This document shows, in pieces, positions 51,068-60,405 of a stretch of DNA of 64,000 nt (positions within the stretch are counted from its first letter, which is position 1; every line of letters starts with the position of its first letter). The notes beneath the pieces were generated by a model that saw nothing but the letters and a program-made list of their open reading frames with translations, ran no database searches and had not been told where the DNA came from. A program made the position numbers and the translations under genes. The DNA is from Streptomyces minutiscleroticus (GTDB lineage Bacteria > Actinomycetota > Actinomycetes > Streptomycetales > Streptomycetaceae): contig NZ_BMVU01000017.1 of NCBI RefSeq assembly GCF_014650875.1, forward strand, positions 80,998 through 144,997, written 5' to 3'.

Positions 51068-52156
51068 GTGCCCGGCCCGGTTGCGACTCGTTCCACGGCC
51101 CCGACGGGGCCTGTGAGCAGCCATGCCGTGGCCCGCTGGTGCGCCCGCAACGGTTGGCCCGTCCACCCGTTGGCCGCCGGGCACAAGACTCCCGTTGCCA
51201 ACTGCGAGCCCTGTCGGCAACAGCGGCACGCTCCCGCCGACTGCCCGTGCATCCCGGCCGGAAGATGGTGCCACGGGTTCCATGCCGCGACCGTCTCGGA
51301 CGAGCGCATCGACGCGTGGTGGTCCGCGCACCCCGGCTGGGGAGTGGGGGTGTCCTGCGGGCCGGCGGACCTGGTCGTCATCGACGTGGACGCGCACGCG
51401 GCCGAGGTTCCCGACCGCTCCCGCCTGCTGCCGGGCATCCCGATCGGACAGCAGGTCGACCTCACCGGACTGGCCACCGGCTTCGACACCCTGGCGCTGC
51501 TGGCCGCGCTGCGCGGCCGCCCCAGCCCGGCCGAGGACGAGCGGACGCTGCGCGTGCGTACGCCGTCCGGAGGCATGCACATCTGGTACCGCAATCCCCA
51601 CCCGGAGATCCGTTACCGCTCCTCCACCGGTTCCAGTCCCAAGGTGGCGCTGGCCTGGCAGGTCGACGTGCGCTCCGACAACGGCTATATCGTCGCCCCC
51701 ACCACCCGCACCACTGCCGGTACCTACACCCCGATCGGCACAGCCCGCCGCGCTGCGGACCTCCCGCAGTGGCTGGCCGCCGAACTCGCCCGCACCGGCC
51801 ATGTCCCCACCTCTGTGCCCGCAGAGCCCTCCCCGTCCGGGCCCACGCCCGGCGGCCGGGCCCGACGCCGGGCTCCCAAGGCCGCAGGACGCGTTCTGGA
51901 GCCCCTGCTGGCCGAGGTCGCCGCCTGCGCAGTGGTCGCAGAAGGCGCGGGTTTCACAGAGAAGCTCAACCGCGCCGCCTTCACCGCCGGAGGGCTCCTG
52001 CCCGGCGGTCACCTCGGCGAGCAGGAGGCGCGGGAGCTGCTGCTGCAGGCAGCCCAGAGGGCGCGGCCGCACCAGCAACGCCGTAACGCCGAGATCATCG
52101 AGTCCGCTCTGTCCGCCGGCGCCCAGCGCCCGTTCCATCCCAAAGGACGCTCATGA
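51068..52156 (+). CDS. Bifunctional DNA primase/polymerase (prim-pol)
   Basis: This 362-aa protein has an N-terminal archaeo-eukaryotic primase-type domain: the metal pair Asp106/Asp108 in VVIDVDAH, then the conserved histidine in SGGMHIWYR. A cysteine/histidine-rich insert (NCEPC ... DCPC ... CH, about 46-69) may bind zinc. The GTG at 51068 has AAGGA upstream. It is coupled by ATGA overlap to the helicase gene, and together they form a plasmid/phage-type replication pair. Confidence 0.93.
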   Translation: MPGPVATRSTAPTGPVSSHAVARWCARNGWPVHPLAAGHKTPVANCEPCRQQRHAPADCPCIPAGRWCHGFHAATVSDERIDAWWSAHPGWGVGVSCGPADLVVIDVDAHAAEVPDRSRLLPGIPIGQQVDLTGLATGFDTLALLAALRGRPSPAEDERTLRVRTPSGGMHIWYRNPHPEIRYRSSTGSSPKVALAWQVDVRSDNGYIVAPTTRTTAGTYTPIGTARRAADLPQWLAAELARTGHVPTSVPAEPSPSGPTPGGRARRRAPKAAGRVLEPLLAEVAACAVVAEGAGFTEKLNRAAFTAGGLLPGGHLGEQEARELLLQAAQRARPHQQRRNAEIIESALSAGAQRPFHPKGRS

Positions 52157-53760
52157 GCAGCCCCGAGCCCGCCCGCTTCGACGCGGTGGCCGCCGCCGAG
52201 CAGATCCATCAGCAGCAGAGCCTCGACCTCGGTCCCGCCCCGGCCGCCGGCCAGCCGTCCTTCCCCACCCGGCCCCTCCAGGTGGTCGAGCCTGCCGCCC
52301 CGGCAGGCCGGGCAGCGGGTCTGCTGCCCGGGGAGCTCACCGACCGGGGCAACGCCCGCTTGTTCGCGCGCCTGTACAGCGACCGTTTCCGGCACATCGA
52401 AGGTCTGGGCTGGTACTGCTGGGACCAGTACCGCTGGCGGCGCACCGGCGGCGAGAAGGCCGCGGTGTGGGCGGCAGGCGACATGGCCGAGCAGATGCCC
52501 CGTACCGATGTGACCGGTGTCTTCTCCGACCGGGAGCTGGCCGCCCACCGCCGGCGCACCCAGTCCACCGCCGGGATGAAGGCCCTGCTGCAGCAGGCTC
52601 AGGCCGCCCCCGGCCTGAGCCTGGACCCGGACGTCCTCGACGGCGACATCTACGCCCTGTGCACCCCCAGCGGCGTCGTCGATCTGAGGACCGGCGAGCT
52701 GCGCAAACCCGACCCGCTCACCGACATGCACTCGCGCGCCACCACCGTGGGCCCGCTGCCCATGCCCATCCCCCGGTGGGAGGCATTTCTGCGGGACACC
52801 TTCGGCGACGACGACAAGGGCCGGGAGACCACCGGCTTTCTGCACCTGCTGCTGGGCTACTCCGTCACCGGCGACGTCGGCGCGCAGATCCTGCCCTTCC
52901 TCTACGGCTCCGGCGCCAACGGCAAGAGCGTCCTGCTGGACGTGATGATGCAGGTCCTGGGCGAGTACGCCAACGCCGCCCCGCCCGGCTTCCTGATGGA
53001 GAAGGGCAAGTTCACCGAGCACTCCACCGAGCTGACCGAGCTGCACGGCCGGCGCATCGTGGTGTGCAGCGAGCTCAAGCCCAACGACAAGTTCAACGAG
53101 TCCCGCGTCAAGCTCCTCACCGGCGGTGACGCGATCACCGCCCGGCGGATGCGGCAGGACTTCTTCACCTTCACCCCCACCCACAAACTCTGGCTCCTGG
53201 GCAACCACCGCCCCGAGGTCGGCACCGGCGGCTACGCGTTCTGGCGCCGCATGCGCCTGATCCCCTTCGAGCGCAAGGTCCCCGACGACCGCAAGATCGA
53301 CAACCTGGCCGCCGAACTGGTCCGCGACGAAGGACCGGGCATCCTGCACTGGCTGATCGAGGGCGCCCGCCGCTACCTGGCCACCCGCGACCCCCTCACG
53401 GGCCCCGCCTCCGTCCGCCTGGCCACCGAGGCGTACGAGAAGACCGAGGACCACATCGGCCGGTTCATCACCGAGCGCTGCACCCGCGGCGGCAACGGGC
53501 ACTCCAATCCCGACCTGCGGGTCGAGCAGAAACTGCTGTACGAGACCTACGGCCGCTGGTGCTCGGACGAGGGCATCCGCCCGGCCACCTCCCGCGCCTT
53601 CGCCAGCCGAGTCCGCCAGGAACTCGGCCTGGCCTCCCCTGCCGAAATGATCAAGAACAACGACAAGAAGCTCTACCCCGGCCTGGCCCTGCTCGCCGAC
53701 ACCGCCCCGCAGGAGACCGGGACAGGACTCGCCACGACGCCCCCGGGCAGGCCCGTATGA
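52153..53760 (+). CDS. D5/P4-type primase-helicase
   Basis: This 535-aa protein has an N-terminal D5-like segment and a superfamily 3 helicase core. The Walker A GSGANGKSV is near residue 255, Walker B-like VVCSELKP near 298 and the sensor LWLLGNHRPEV near 350, followed by FWRRMRLIPFE. A winged-helix-like C-terminus follows. This is the replicative helicase of phage P4-like and plasmid systems, presumably recruited to the iteron field 1.2 kb upstream. Confidence 0.95.
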   Translation: MSSPEPARFDAVAAAEQIHQQQSLDLGPAPAAGQPSFPTRPLQVVEPAAPAGRAAGLLPGELTDRGNARLFARLYSDRFRHIEGLGWYCWDQYRWRRTGGEKAAVWAAGDMAEQMPRTDVTGVFSDRELAAHRRRTQSTAGMKALLQQAQAAPGLSLDPDVLDGDIYALCTPSGVVDLRTGELRKPDPLTDMHSRATTVGPLPMPIPRWEAFLRDTFGDDDKGRETTGFLHLLLGYSVTGDVGAQILPFLYGSGANGKSVLLDVMMQVLGEYANAAPPGFLMEKGKFTEHSTELTELHGRRIVVCSELKPNDKFNESRVKLLTGGDAITARRMRQDFFTFTPTHKLWLLGNHRPEVGTGGYAFWRRMRLIPFERKVPDDRKIDNLAAELVRDEGPGILHWLIEGARRYLATRDPLTGPASVRLATEAYEKTEDHIGRFITERCTRGGNGHSNPDLRVEQKLLYETYGRWCSDEGIRPATSRAFASRVRQELGLASPAEMIKNNDKKLYPGLALLADTAPQETGTGLATTPPGRPV

Positions 53761-53915
53761 CGGCGTGGAGCAGCCTGGGGTACCCGGGCAACGAGCCTTA
53801 CGATAAAAATCACGGCCTCGCACCGCGCCCCACGTGGCACGACCCGAGCGGTGCGCACTGTGCACCCGCAGGCCGGAGGCCGGCCGAAGCGAACCAGGGA
53901 GGTCTGCGGCCATGA
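53757..53915 (+). CDS. Small hypothetical protein (52 aa)
   Basis: Starts with an ATG overlapping the helicase stop (ATGA) and ends overlapping the next start, which suggests a translated link in the operon. Proline/glycine-rich, no motif. It may be a real small replication accessory protein or only a coupling frame. Confidence 0.4.
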   Translation: MTAWSSLGYPGNEPYDKNHGLAPRPTWHDPSGAHCAPAGRRPAEANQGGLRP

Positions 53916-54298
53916 GCTCGTTGCTGAGCGACAGCCAGCTCACCGATGAAGCAGAAGTCGTCTGGCTGGAGGACCCGGGCAGGCTCGACTACGTCCGTCA
54001 GGCCTTGGACAAGGTCAACACCCGGCGCGGCAAGCCGCGCTACGAACGCGACGGCCGCATCATCGGCTACACCAACCTCGCCGCCGACGCCGACCGCGAC
54101 CCCGACAGCGGTCTCTTCGCCCGCCGTACCTTCTTCCTCCTGCCGCACGACCGCCCCAACGACCCCACGGGTCCCTACGTCGTCGGCGCTCCCGGGGAAG
54201 CCGTCGACCCCCGCACCATCGAACCCGGCAAGGTCGGCGCCAAGACCCCCCGCTCCCAGAAGGGCCATGCGGCGGACATAGCTCCTGCCGGTCGTTGA
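53912..54298 (+). CDS. Hypothetical plasmid protein (128 aa)
   Basis: The ATG at 53912 has GGGAGG about 8 bases upstream and overlaps the previous stop. The sequence is charged (DPGRLDYVRQALDKVNTRRG) with a conserved-looking FARRTFFLLPHDRPNDP block and a basic tail. It is the last gene of the replication operon and probably belongs to it. No family recognised. A longer start at 53834 would add a CxxC but lacks a binding site. Confidence 0.65.
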   Translation: MSSLLSDSQLTDEAEVVWLEDPGRLDYVRQALDKVNTRRGKPRYERDGRIIGYTNLAADADRDPDSGLFARRTFFLLPHDRPNDPTGPYVVGAPGEAVDPRTIEPGKVGAKTPRSQKGHAADIAPAGR

Positions 54299-54410
54299 GC
54301 TGATCCCTGCGGCTTTCCGGGCCGGGAGGCCGTTCTTGGCTGCGCCCGCCGCAGGGTCCGGGCGGCTTCAGGGTCTCGCCCGCCGTTGCCGGCGGCGGAC
54401 TGCGACGTCT

Positions 54411-55436
54411 TTATCCGTGGTCGCGCAGGAACGCCGGGATCTCGTCGCGGGTCGGGAAGTCAGGCAGGGGCGCCGGCTCGTCCTGAAGGAACGCGGTGAT
54501 GACGGCGGCGGCCCGGTCGTTGTTGTCGTCGAGGCCGTTCCACATGTGGTGTCCGACCCGGGGCATGTATTGCGTGCGCCGGATCGCGGGGTCATGGGCG
54601 AGGACGGCGGTCGCCCAGTGACGGACCTGGGACGAGCACTCGGCGATCATCAGCATCGCGGGGGTGCGGGAGCGCCTCAGGTGCGGGGCGATGGAGGGGG
54701 AGTCCTTGACCGTCTGCTGGATGCGGAGGCCGGCGGCGGGGCTGAAGGAGAAGTTCTCCGCGGTGTCCTCGACGGGGATGCGGTGCGCGTCGCGCGCGCA
54801 GTAGGCGGAAGCGGTGTCGCTGCCGAGGTCCGCGGCGGTGAAGGCGTTGTCGCCTTCGGCCTGTCCGATCAGTCCGGTGTCGGGGGAGAGGAGGCCGAGT
54901 CTCATGAGGCCGAACGCCACGGCATACCGGGGAACGTGCGTCGAACGCGGTCCGGACACGGCCGGCGCGAGGCCGCGCGCGGATTCCCGGCCCTTGTGCC
55001 CGGTGATGCGCGCGGTGGGTCCGTCCATGGGACCGGGCTCGGCGATGATCGCCCGGTGCAGGCGTGCGGCGATACGCGGGTCGGCCAGGGCCCGGGTGAG
55101 CAGGACCCCGCCCGAGGAGAAACCGAGGACGTCGACCCTTCCCTTGTCCAGGCGGTCGACGAAGGCGGCGAGGTCGCGGACCGACCTGGAGATCGTGTAC
55201 TGCCTCATGGGGAGCAGATCGCTTCGTCCGCCTCCGGCCTGTTCGTAGGCGTAGACGTCGTGGCCCTGGCGTGCCAGGAGTTGCAGAAACCGGTGATCGA
55301 GGATCGAGATGCCACGGACGGGTCCGCCGTTGAGGTACACGAACGGGATGGAATGCCGGGTGCTGGGGTCCGTGGGCGGGTAGTGGTACACCGCCACCTG
55401 GCTGCCTGTGGCCAGGCGCCAGTGCTGCGTGGCCAC
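54411..55436 (-). CDS. Alpha/beta hydrolase, C-terminal part of a split gene
   Basis: A 341-aa hydrolase of the proline-iminopeptidase type: oxyanion region YLNGGPVRG, nucleophile in GFSSGG, and the histidine in RVGHHMWNG. The frame continues upstream without a shift into the membrane-segment ORF 55455-55745, interrupted only by a TAA at 55455-55457. I give it the GTG at 55436, but the original protein was probably one membrane-anchored hydrolase of about 444 aa. Confidence 0.8.
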   Translation of the reverse strand: MATQHWRLATGSQVAVYHYPPTDPSTRHSIPFVYLNGGPVRGISILDHRFLQLLARQGHDVYAYEQAGGGRSDLLPMRQYTISRSVRDLAAFVDRLDKGRVDVLGFSSGGVLLTRALADPRIAARLHRAIIAEPGPMDGPTARITGHKGRESARGLAPAVSGPRSTHVPRYAVAFGLMRLGLLSPDTGLIGQAEGDNAFTAADLGSDTASAYCARDAHRIPVEDTAENFSFSPAAGLRIQQTVKDSPSIAPHLRRSRTPAMLMIAECSSQVRHWATAVLAHDPAIRRTQYMPRVGHHMWNGLDDNNDRAAAVITAFLQDEPAPLPDFPTRDEIPAFLRDHG

Positions 55437-55454
55437 GAACGGCAGGGCGGACGG

Positions 55455-55745
55455 TTAGCTCCGGGCCGTCGGCGCGGTCGGGACACAGACCGTCGCCGTC
55501 AACGCTGCTGCAACCATCACCGGTAGAAGCGGTACGAGCCGCGCCGGCCAAGCGTGGCGGCGACCCCGCCGCATCGCGAGGACAGTCCCGACCCCGAAGG
55601 TCGTCGACCATGCGGCGAGTCCCGAGCCCGCTCCGTCCGTGAGGGCGATCAGTACGAGAAAGACGACGACCAGCGCCGTGACGGCGGCCAGGGCCAGGGA
55701 CAAGCGGGTGATGAAGCGGACGGGACGGATGGCGTACGTGGGCAC
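55455..55745 (-). CDS. Membrane-segment N-terminal part of the split hydrolase
   Basis: A 96-aa protein with two or three hydrophobic segments (LSLALAAVTALVVVFLVLIA and LVPLLPVMVAAALTATVC). Same frame as the downstream hydrolase, separated by one stop codon and six sense codons. It may still be a membrane protein by itself, but reads better as the anchor of the hydrolase. Confidence 0.6.
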   Translation of the reverse strand: MPTYAIRPVRFITRLSLALAAVTALVVVFLVLIALTDGAGSGLAAWSTTFGVGTVLAMRRGRRHAWPARLVPLLPVMVAAALTATVCVPTAPTARS

Positions 55746-55760
55746 GGCGGACCTCCGACA

Positions 55761-55783
55761 GTTTCAGAACTCTGTTTCAAAAC
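55761..55783. promoter_or_regulatory. Tandem GTTTCARAAC repeats, likely TetR operator
   Basis: Two direct repeats, GTTTCAGAAC and GTTTCAAAAC, with a 3-base spacer, lie in the 68-base divergent gap between the hydrolase unit and the TetR gene. Confidence 0.5.
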
Positions 55784-55813
55784 GACGTTATCAAAGAGGG
55801 TAGACTGCCGGCC

Positions 55814-56446
55814 GTGGGTAGGCCCAGAACGAACGACGAGACCGTCAAAGAGCGGCTTGTGGTGTGCGCGACCGAGATGCTCGCCACCCGTCCACGGGAG
55901 TCGGTCACCGTCCGCGCCGTGGCCGCCGCCGCCGAGGCGTCGACGACGGCGGTGTACTCCTTGTTCGGCGGCAAGGACGGGCTGATCGGTGCGGTGCGCG
56001 ACAGAGCCGTCGCCGGCCTGTTCCAGGAGCTGTCGGCAGTGCCGACCTCCGCGGACCCTCTCGCCGACCTCTACGCACTGGCCGTCGCCTACCGTCAGTG
56101 GGGGCGCGAGCACAGCCATCTGTACACGGTGCTGTTCGGTGGTGTGCAGTCCTTCGACCCGTCGGGGGAGGTCGGTGCCAGCGATCCGATGCGTCCGCAC
56201 CTCGCAGCGATCGATCGCGCCTTGGCGGCGTCCGTCCTCACCGGCGAAGCGACGTCGATCGCCCTGTCGATCTGGGCGACCCTGCACGGACTCGTCACCC
56301 TCGAACTGGCCGGGGCGCTCGGCGCCGCCACGGCCGAGACCGCATTCCGCTCGACGATCCATGCCACGCTGCGCGGATGGACGACCCCCGCGGTGTTCCG
56401 CAGCCTTCGGCAAACCGAATCCGCGCTACCACCCGACTTCGCCTGA
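55814..56446 (+). CDS. TetR family regulator
   Basis: This 210-aa protein begins MGRPRTNDETVKERLV with an HTH at VTVRAVAAAAEASTTAVYSLF. The C-terminal ligand domain is helical. The GTG at 55814 is used. It is divergent from the split hydrolase and probably represses it. Confidence 0.9.
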   Translation: MGRPRTNDETVKERLVVCATEMLATRPRESVTVRAVAAAAEASTTAVYSLFGGKDGLIGAVRDRAVAGLFQELSAVPTSADPLADLYALAVAYRQWGREHSHLYTVLFGGVQSFDPSGEVGASDPMRPHLAAIDRALAASVLTGEATSIALSIWATLHGLVTLELAGALGAATAETAFRSTIHATLRGWTTPAVFRSLRQTESALPPDFA

Positions 56447-56824
56447 GCCGTCCCGGCCGTGACACCTCTGGTCCGGAAACAAGGATCAGCACTGCCGCGG
56501 TCGGTTCACAGACTGTGAACCGAGCGAGGTTGCTGCGCCGGGCGGTTTTCGGCGTCGCGCTGAGCCAGTTTGCGCAGGCGGCGTATCTCCCGGCGGCAGG
56601 TCGTGAAAAAGGTTTGGCGTCCAGGTGCGCGGCCTCGCCGGCGTGGTGGCGGCGCACCGTGCCACTCAGGGCGTAGGCGTGCTGTAGAGCGTCGGTGTCG
56701 GCGACGAGCTGTGGGAATGCCTTCGCATGTCCCGGGTACGCCGTAGGGGGCTTTGCGCAGGAAATGATCAAAGGATCGAACACAGCCCTGGCGGACATGA
56801 GCAAGAACGCCGGTTCAGTGATCG
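56447..56824. other. Intergenic stretch without a supported gene
   Basis: Between TetR and the remnant at 56825. A leftward frame has protein-like sequence (PQLVADTDALQHAYALSGTV), but no start, family or continuous codon bias supports a gene. Confidence 0.4.
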
Positions 56825-57135
56825 TCAGTCTGGACTTGGCCAGCCCACCGGATTCCGGTACTCGCGCAGAGCTACCTCCTGACCTGGGCCAAGCGGCTCG
56901 TCCGGCAACCGGCCGAGGCACCGGCGGACCTCCACGTCGAAACCCTGGTCGACATCCAAGCGTAGGCGGCGGCGAACTCCGCCAGCGGCACCGCCTCCTG
57001 CCCCTGCCGGCCGAACTCCAGCAGGGCCTGGCCGAGAGCGAACTTGTAGGTGCGTGCATGGGCGCCCATCGACACCGCCAGCCGCCACGAGGCGCGCGCC
57101 GAGGCGTCCTGGGGGTAGAACTCCGCTCCGCTCAC
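56825..57135 (-). pseudogene. Truncated, frameshifted gene remnant
   Basis: The start is convincing: GTG at 57135 with AAGGAGGAG upstream and an opening SGAEFYPQDASARASWRLAV, then AHARTYKFALGQALLEF and EAVPLAEFAAAYA. After that the frame shifts (VDQGFDVEVRRCLGRLPDEP continues in another phase) and stops at 56825. I do not recognise the family with certainty; the layout recalls uncharacterised actinobacterial proteins near nuclease genes. It is too short to be complete. Confidence 0.5.
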
Positions 57136-57300
57136 CGCTCCTCCTTGCGCAGCGCGACCGTCTGCCACACACCTCGGCGCGCCCGAAACGAACCTCAGCT
57201 CGGCGGTTGCACGAATCAGTAATGAAACGGGACATCGCGCCCGAATGCTCTCGCTGACACTCGTCGTTGGCCCGTGATCGCGGTCCCGCATACTTCTCGG

Positions 57301-57927
57301 ATGGACACCCCCAGGGCTTCTTGGCGCAACACGACTCACGACTGGGCCGGCACCGTCGACCTCGACCATCTTGAGTACATCCGCCAGAACTCAGCCGCCT
57401 TCGCCCCCGGCGGCATCCTGCACCTGACCCTGGAAGTCGTCGCCTATGTGGCGGACGAGGCCGAATCCGGCCACGGCGGCCTCTGCCGGATCACCCTCCA
57501 CTCAGACGGCTCGGTGGCCGTCGCCGACAACGGACGGGGCACCGACACACGCCTCGATGAGCTTGGGCACATCGTGAAGAAGCCGGTCATGGCAACGAAG
57601 GACCTCCGGTTCTTCGACAACCCCGATGCGCCGTCCCTCCCCGACACACACATTCGCCGTGGTATGTCTGTCGTCGCCGCTCTCAGCACGTGGCTCGTCC
57701 ACACCAACCGCCGCCTCAACGGCTCCTGGACCCAGCGGTACGAACACGGCGTGCCCACTACTGACCTGCGACCGATCGCCGATGACCTCACGACCGGGAC
57801 CACCGTGCACTTTCTCCCGGACGAGCCATTGCGTACCGCCGGCAGCACCACGTTCGACGACCTGGCACGGCTGACCCAGTCGTGGCAACACCTCTCCATC
57901 GAAATAGACGACCGTCGAGGTACGTAA
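57301..57927 (+). CDS. GHKL-type ATPase, GyrB-like fragment
   Basis: A 208-aa protein whose front half resembles the GyrB ATP-binding domain: LDHLEYIRQNSAAFAPGG, the acidic EVVAYVADEAES in the position of the catalytic-glutamate helix, VAVADNGRGTDTR as the ATP-lid entrance, and GTTVHFLPD. Gyrase B proper is over 600 aa and has a transducer and Toprim domain; these are absent. Such short proteins exist in actinobacteria as stand-alone ATP-binding proteins. Function unknown. The ATG at 57301 has no strong ribosome binding site. Confidence 0.8.
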   Translation: MDTPRASWRNTTHDWAGTVDLDHLEYIRQNSAAFAPGGILHLTLEVVAYVADEAESGHGGLCRITLHSDGSVAVADNGRGTDTRLDELGHIVKKPVMATKDLRFFDNPDAPSLPDTHIRRGMSVVAALSTWLVHTNRRLNGSWTQRYEHGVPTTDLRPIADDLTTGTTVHFLPDEPLRTAGSTTFDDLARLTQSWQHLSIEIDDRRGT

Positions 57928-58322
57928 AGCGGTCACTTCTCGGGCGGCGGAGTGTGGCTGCACCACACCGTGCGCGCCGACCCGAGCGGCGCCCGCGACG
58001 CCCTGACTCCGGTCGTGCCGTGCGCCTGCGGTGCGGGGTACGTCGACATCCTGCTCGACACCGAGGACGACCTGCTGGAGACGCTCGCGGAGCTGCGGCC
58101 CACCGGCGGCCGCTCCCTGCACGATGCGGGTCTGCTCGACTGCCGGAGCATCCGCATGGCTGACCCGCGGGACGGCGGACTCCAGGGCGGGCCGGGGCGG
58201 CCGGAGCAGAAAGCTCAGGCACAGGCGGCCGCCCCTGGCGCTGCCGTCCTCCGTCACGAGACGCCAGCACTGCCCAGCATGCCCGGCTCTCCGGAGCGGG
58301 GCCAGACAAAGGATGGCAAAGC
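57928..58322. other. Short stretch with a possible gene remnant
   Basis: A rightward frame from 57952 reads VWLHHTVRADPSGARDALTP and PCACGAGYVDILLDTEDDLL, which looks like real protein, but it has no start with a binding site and loses character after about 58170. I treat it as a remnant. Confidence 0.35.
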
Positions 58323-58369
58323 AAGAGGCGCACCTCATCGGTACGGCAGCCGGAGGTGCGCCTCTTTCG
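58323..58369. terminator. Hairpin terminator with T-run
   Basis: 14-bp perfect stem (left arm AAGAGGCGCACCTC), 16-base loop, followed by TTT on the + strand. It probably ends rightward transcription from the GHKL ATPase gene. Confidence 0.75.
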
Positions 58370-58959
58370 TCTCCCCGCCCCAAGGGGCGAGACGGGAGAT
58401 TCAACCATGTCCACCGCTCGCCTCTGGCGGAACCGTCCTGCTTGAGGGCCGCCGAGCAGTAGGTCACCGTGTTCAACGCTCCGGCCGCGCAACTGGCAAA
58501 AAGAAGACGAAGCCGGCGGACAGGCCGCTTCATTCCGCCCCGTGCGCCCCTCATGTCCGCCCTTGGACCACGGGGGGCACTTTGCGTGCGCCTCGCTGCG
58601 CTCTTGCAGCCCGCCCTCGTCCGCCTGAGCGTGGACTGTCGGGCTCGCGCGGCTGTGACCTTCAGGGGGTGCCGTGAAAACGAAGCTGAACGACGTCGTC
58701 GGCCGGCTGCTCCTCGCCGCAGCAGTGACGATCGAACGTCAGGTGACGAGCAGGGCGGGGAAGCGGCGGATGCTGGAGCGCAGGAACCGTGCGCCTCGGG
58801 CGGCGGCCAAGTGCGGTATCGAGGCGCCGGTGTCGGCGAAGCGGGTCGCTGAGCGGATGCTGTGCAGGAGGGTGCGCCGGCGAAGGAAGGGCAGGACAAA
58901 CGACCCTGCGCCCACGCCACGGGGCGGGACGCAGACCCGGATGGCGCCGGTGACGGGGA
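58370..58959. other. Stretch without a supported gene
   Basis: Open frames exist (for example one from the GTG at 58674), but the arginine-rich translations do not look like a protein. The RHS-like sequence begins only at about 58960. Confidence 0.4.
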
Positions 58960-60135
58960 AGACCGCGGGGACGGCCAGGTCACCGAGGTCACCGACGCGC
59001 TGGAGCGCACGCGTTCCACGAAGTACGACGCCAACCACAACATCGACACCGCCACCGACGCGATGGGCTCGGGCACCACCCCGGGCAACGTCACCGACTA
59101 CGGTTTCAACACCCGTAACAACGTGGAGACGGTGACCGCGCCCACCGGCGGCAGGACGGTCAACAACTGGCAGACCATCGCCGGCGCCGACGTGCCCGAG
59201 GACTCCACCAACGCCGACGGCGAGAAGACGGAGTTCACCTACGACACGGCCGGCAACACCATGTCGGTGGCGCAGGCCGGCACCGGCGGCGGCGACGTCT
59301 CCTACACCTACAACAAGTCCACCCCCGAGTGCGGCGGCTTCGAGGGCCAGCGCTGCACCCAGAAGACGAAGATGACCAGCTCCAAGACGGTCACCACGTC
59401 CTTCACCTACGACGACAAGGGCAACCTCAAGAGGGTCAAGGCCCCTTCGCCGCTGGGGGAGACGACCTACACCTACGACGCGCTGGGCCGCACCGAGACC
59501 ATCACCGACGCCCGCGGCATCAAGAAGGTGTACGTCTACGACAACCGTGACCGCATCACGACGGTGTCCTCCACCAACGACACGGTGCGCTACTGGTACG
59601 ACGGCGACGGCAACCTGGTGCAGCGCACCGACGGCACGGGCACGGTGAAGTACGACTTCGACCCGCTGCAGCGCGAGACCGTCCGCCACCTCCAGGACGG
59701 CTCGCAGACCCTGCTGGCCTACACCGCGGCCGGCAACGTCGACTACTACCAGGACCCGGCCGGCAGGACCGACTACACCTGGAACGAGGTCAACAAGCTC
59801 ACCGAGCTGAAGGACCCCCAGGGCGCGGTGACGACGTACAAGTACAACAACAACGACGTACGCACCACGACCACCTACCCCGGCGGCACGGTGCAGAAGG
59901 TCGACGTCGACGACTCCAGCCGCCCGAAGAGCATCAAGGTCACCTCCGACCAGGGCATCCTGGTCGACCTGGCCTACGGCTACGGCTACGGCTACGGCAC
60001 CAAGACCGACGGCTCCAAGATCCGCACCAGCACCGACCACGTCACCGGCCGCGAGCGGGCCTACAGCCACGACGGCGCGGGCCGCTTCTCCTACGCCAAG
60101 GAGGAGAAGGACGGCGCGGTCGTCGACTCCTGGCG
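58960..60135 (+). pseudogene. RHS/YD-repeat protein fragment
   Basis: About 390 codons of clear RHS repeat sequence: many 'YD..GN...' units such as FTYDTAGNTMSVAQ, FTYDDKGNLKRV, YTYDALGRTETITD, YWYDGDGNLVQRTDG and YSHDGAGRFSYAKEE. The normal secreted N-terminus (over 1000 residues) and the RHS core end/toxin tip are both missing. The homology stops abruptly after DGAVVDSW at about 60133, where unrelated sequence begins. It is a relic of a polymorphic toxin or wall-associated protein. A (TACGGC)x4 run (59975-59998) encodes YGYGYGYG. Confidence 0.85.
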
Positions 60136-60405
60136 TTGCAGGCAAATCTCCACCCGGCTGACGCAGAGATGCTGGGAGGCATGGAGCTCATCCGGGCTGC
60201 GATGCGTCGTGCAGCGCGACAGTCGGGGTGGCGGGTGCGGGCCGTGGGCCACGCCCGAGAACGCCTCGTCCTGGTGATTGTCCAGGCTATCCGTGAGGAG
60301 TCCGCCGAGGTCTCGGAGGCTCTGGGGAAGGGCCTCATCCGCAAAGGCCAAGAGATGATCAAGCGCATGTCGGCAGACGGGGACAAGGAGGCGCTGAGCA
60401 GGTAG
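60136..60405 (+). CDS. Hypothetical ORF at the RHS break point (89 aa)
   Basis: A helical, charged sequence (ELIRAAMRRAARQSGWRVRA, then IREESAEVSEALGKGLIRKG) beginning exactly where the RHS homology ends. The only starts are TTG 60136 or ATGs at 60169/60181 without clear binding sites. It may be the tail of another gene joined to the RHS relic by deletion. Confidence 0.35.
   Translation: MQANLHPADAEMLGGMELIRAAMRRAARQSGWRVRAVGHARERLVLVIVQAIREESAEVSEALGKGLIRKGQEMIKRMSADGDKEALSR

Noticed and set aside
58739..60145. 468-codon leftward frame opposite the RHS repeats
   Set aside because: The rightward frame has unmistakable YD repeats; the leftward one is a Val/Gly/Asp-rich antisense artefact.
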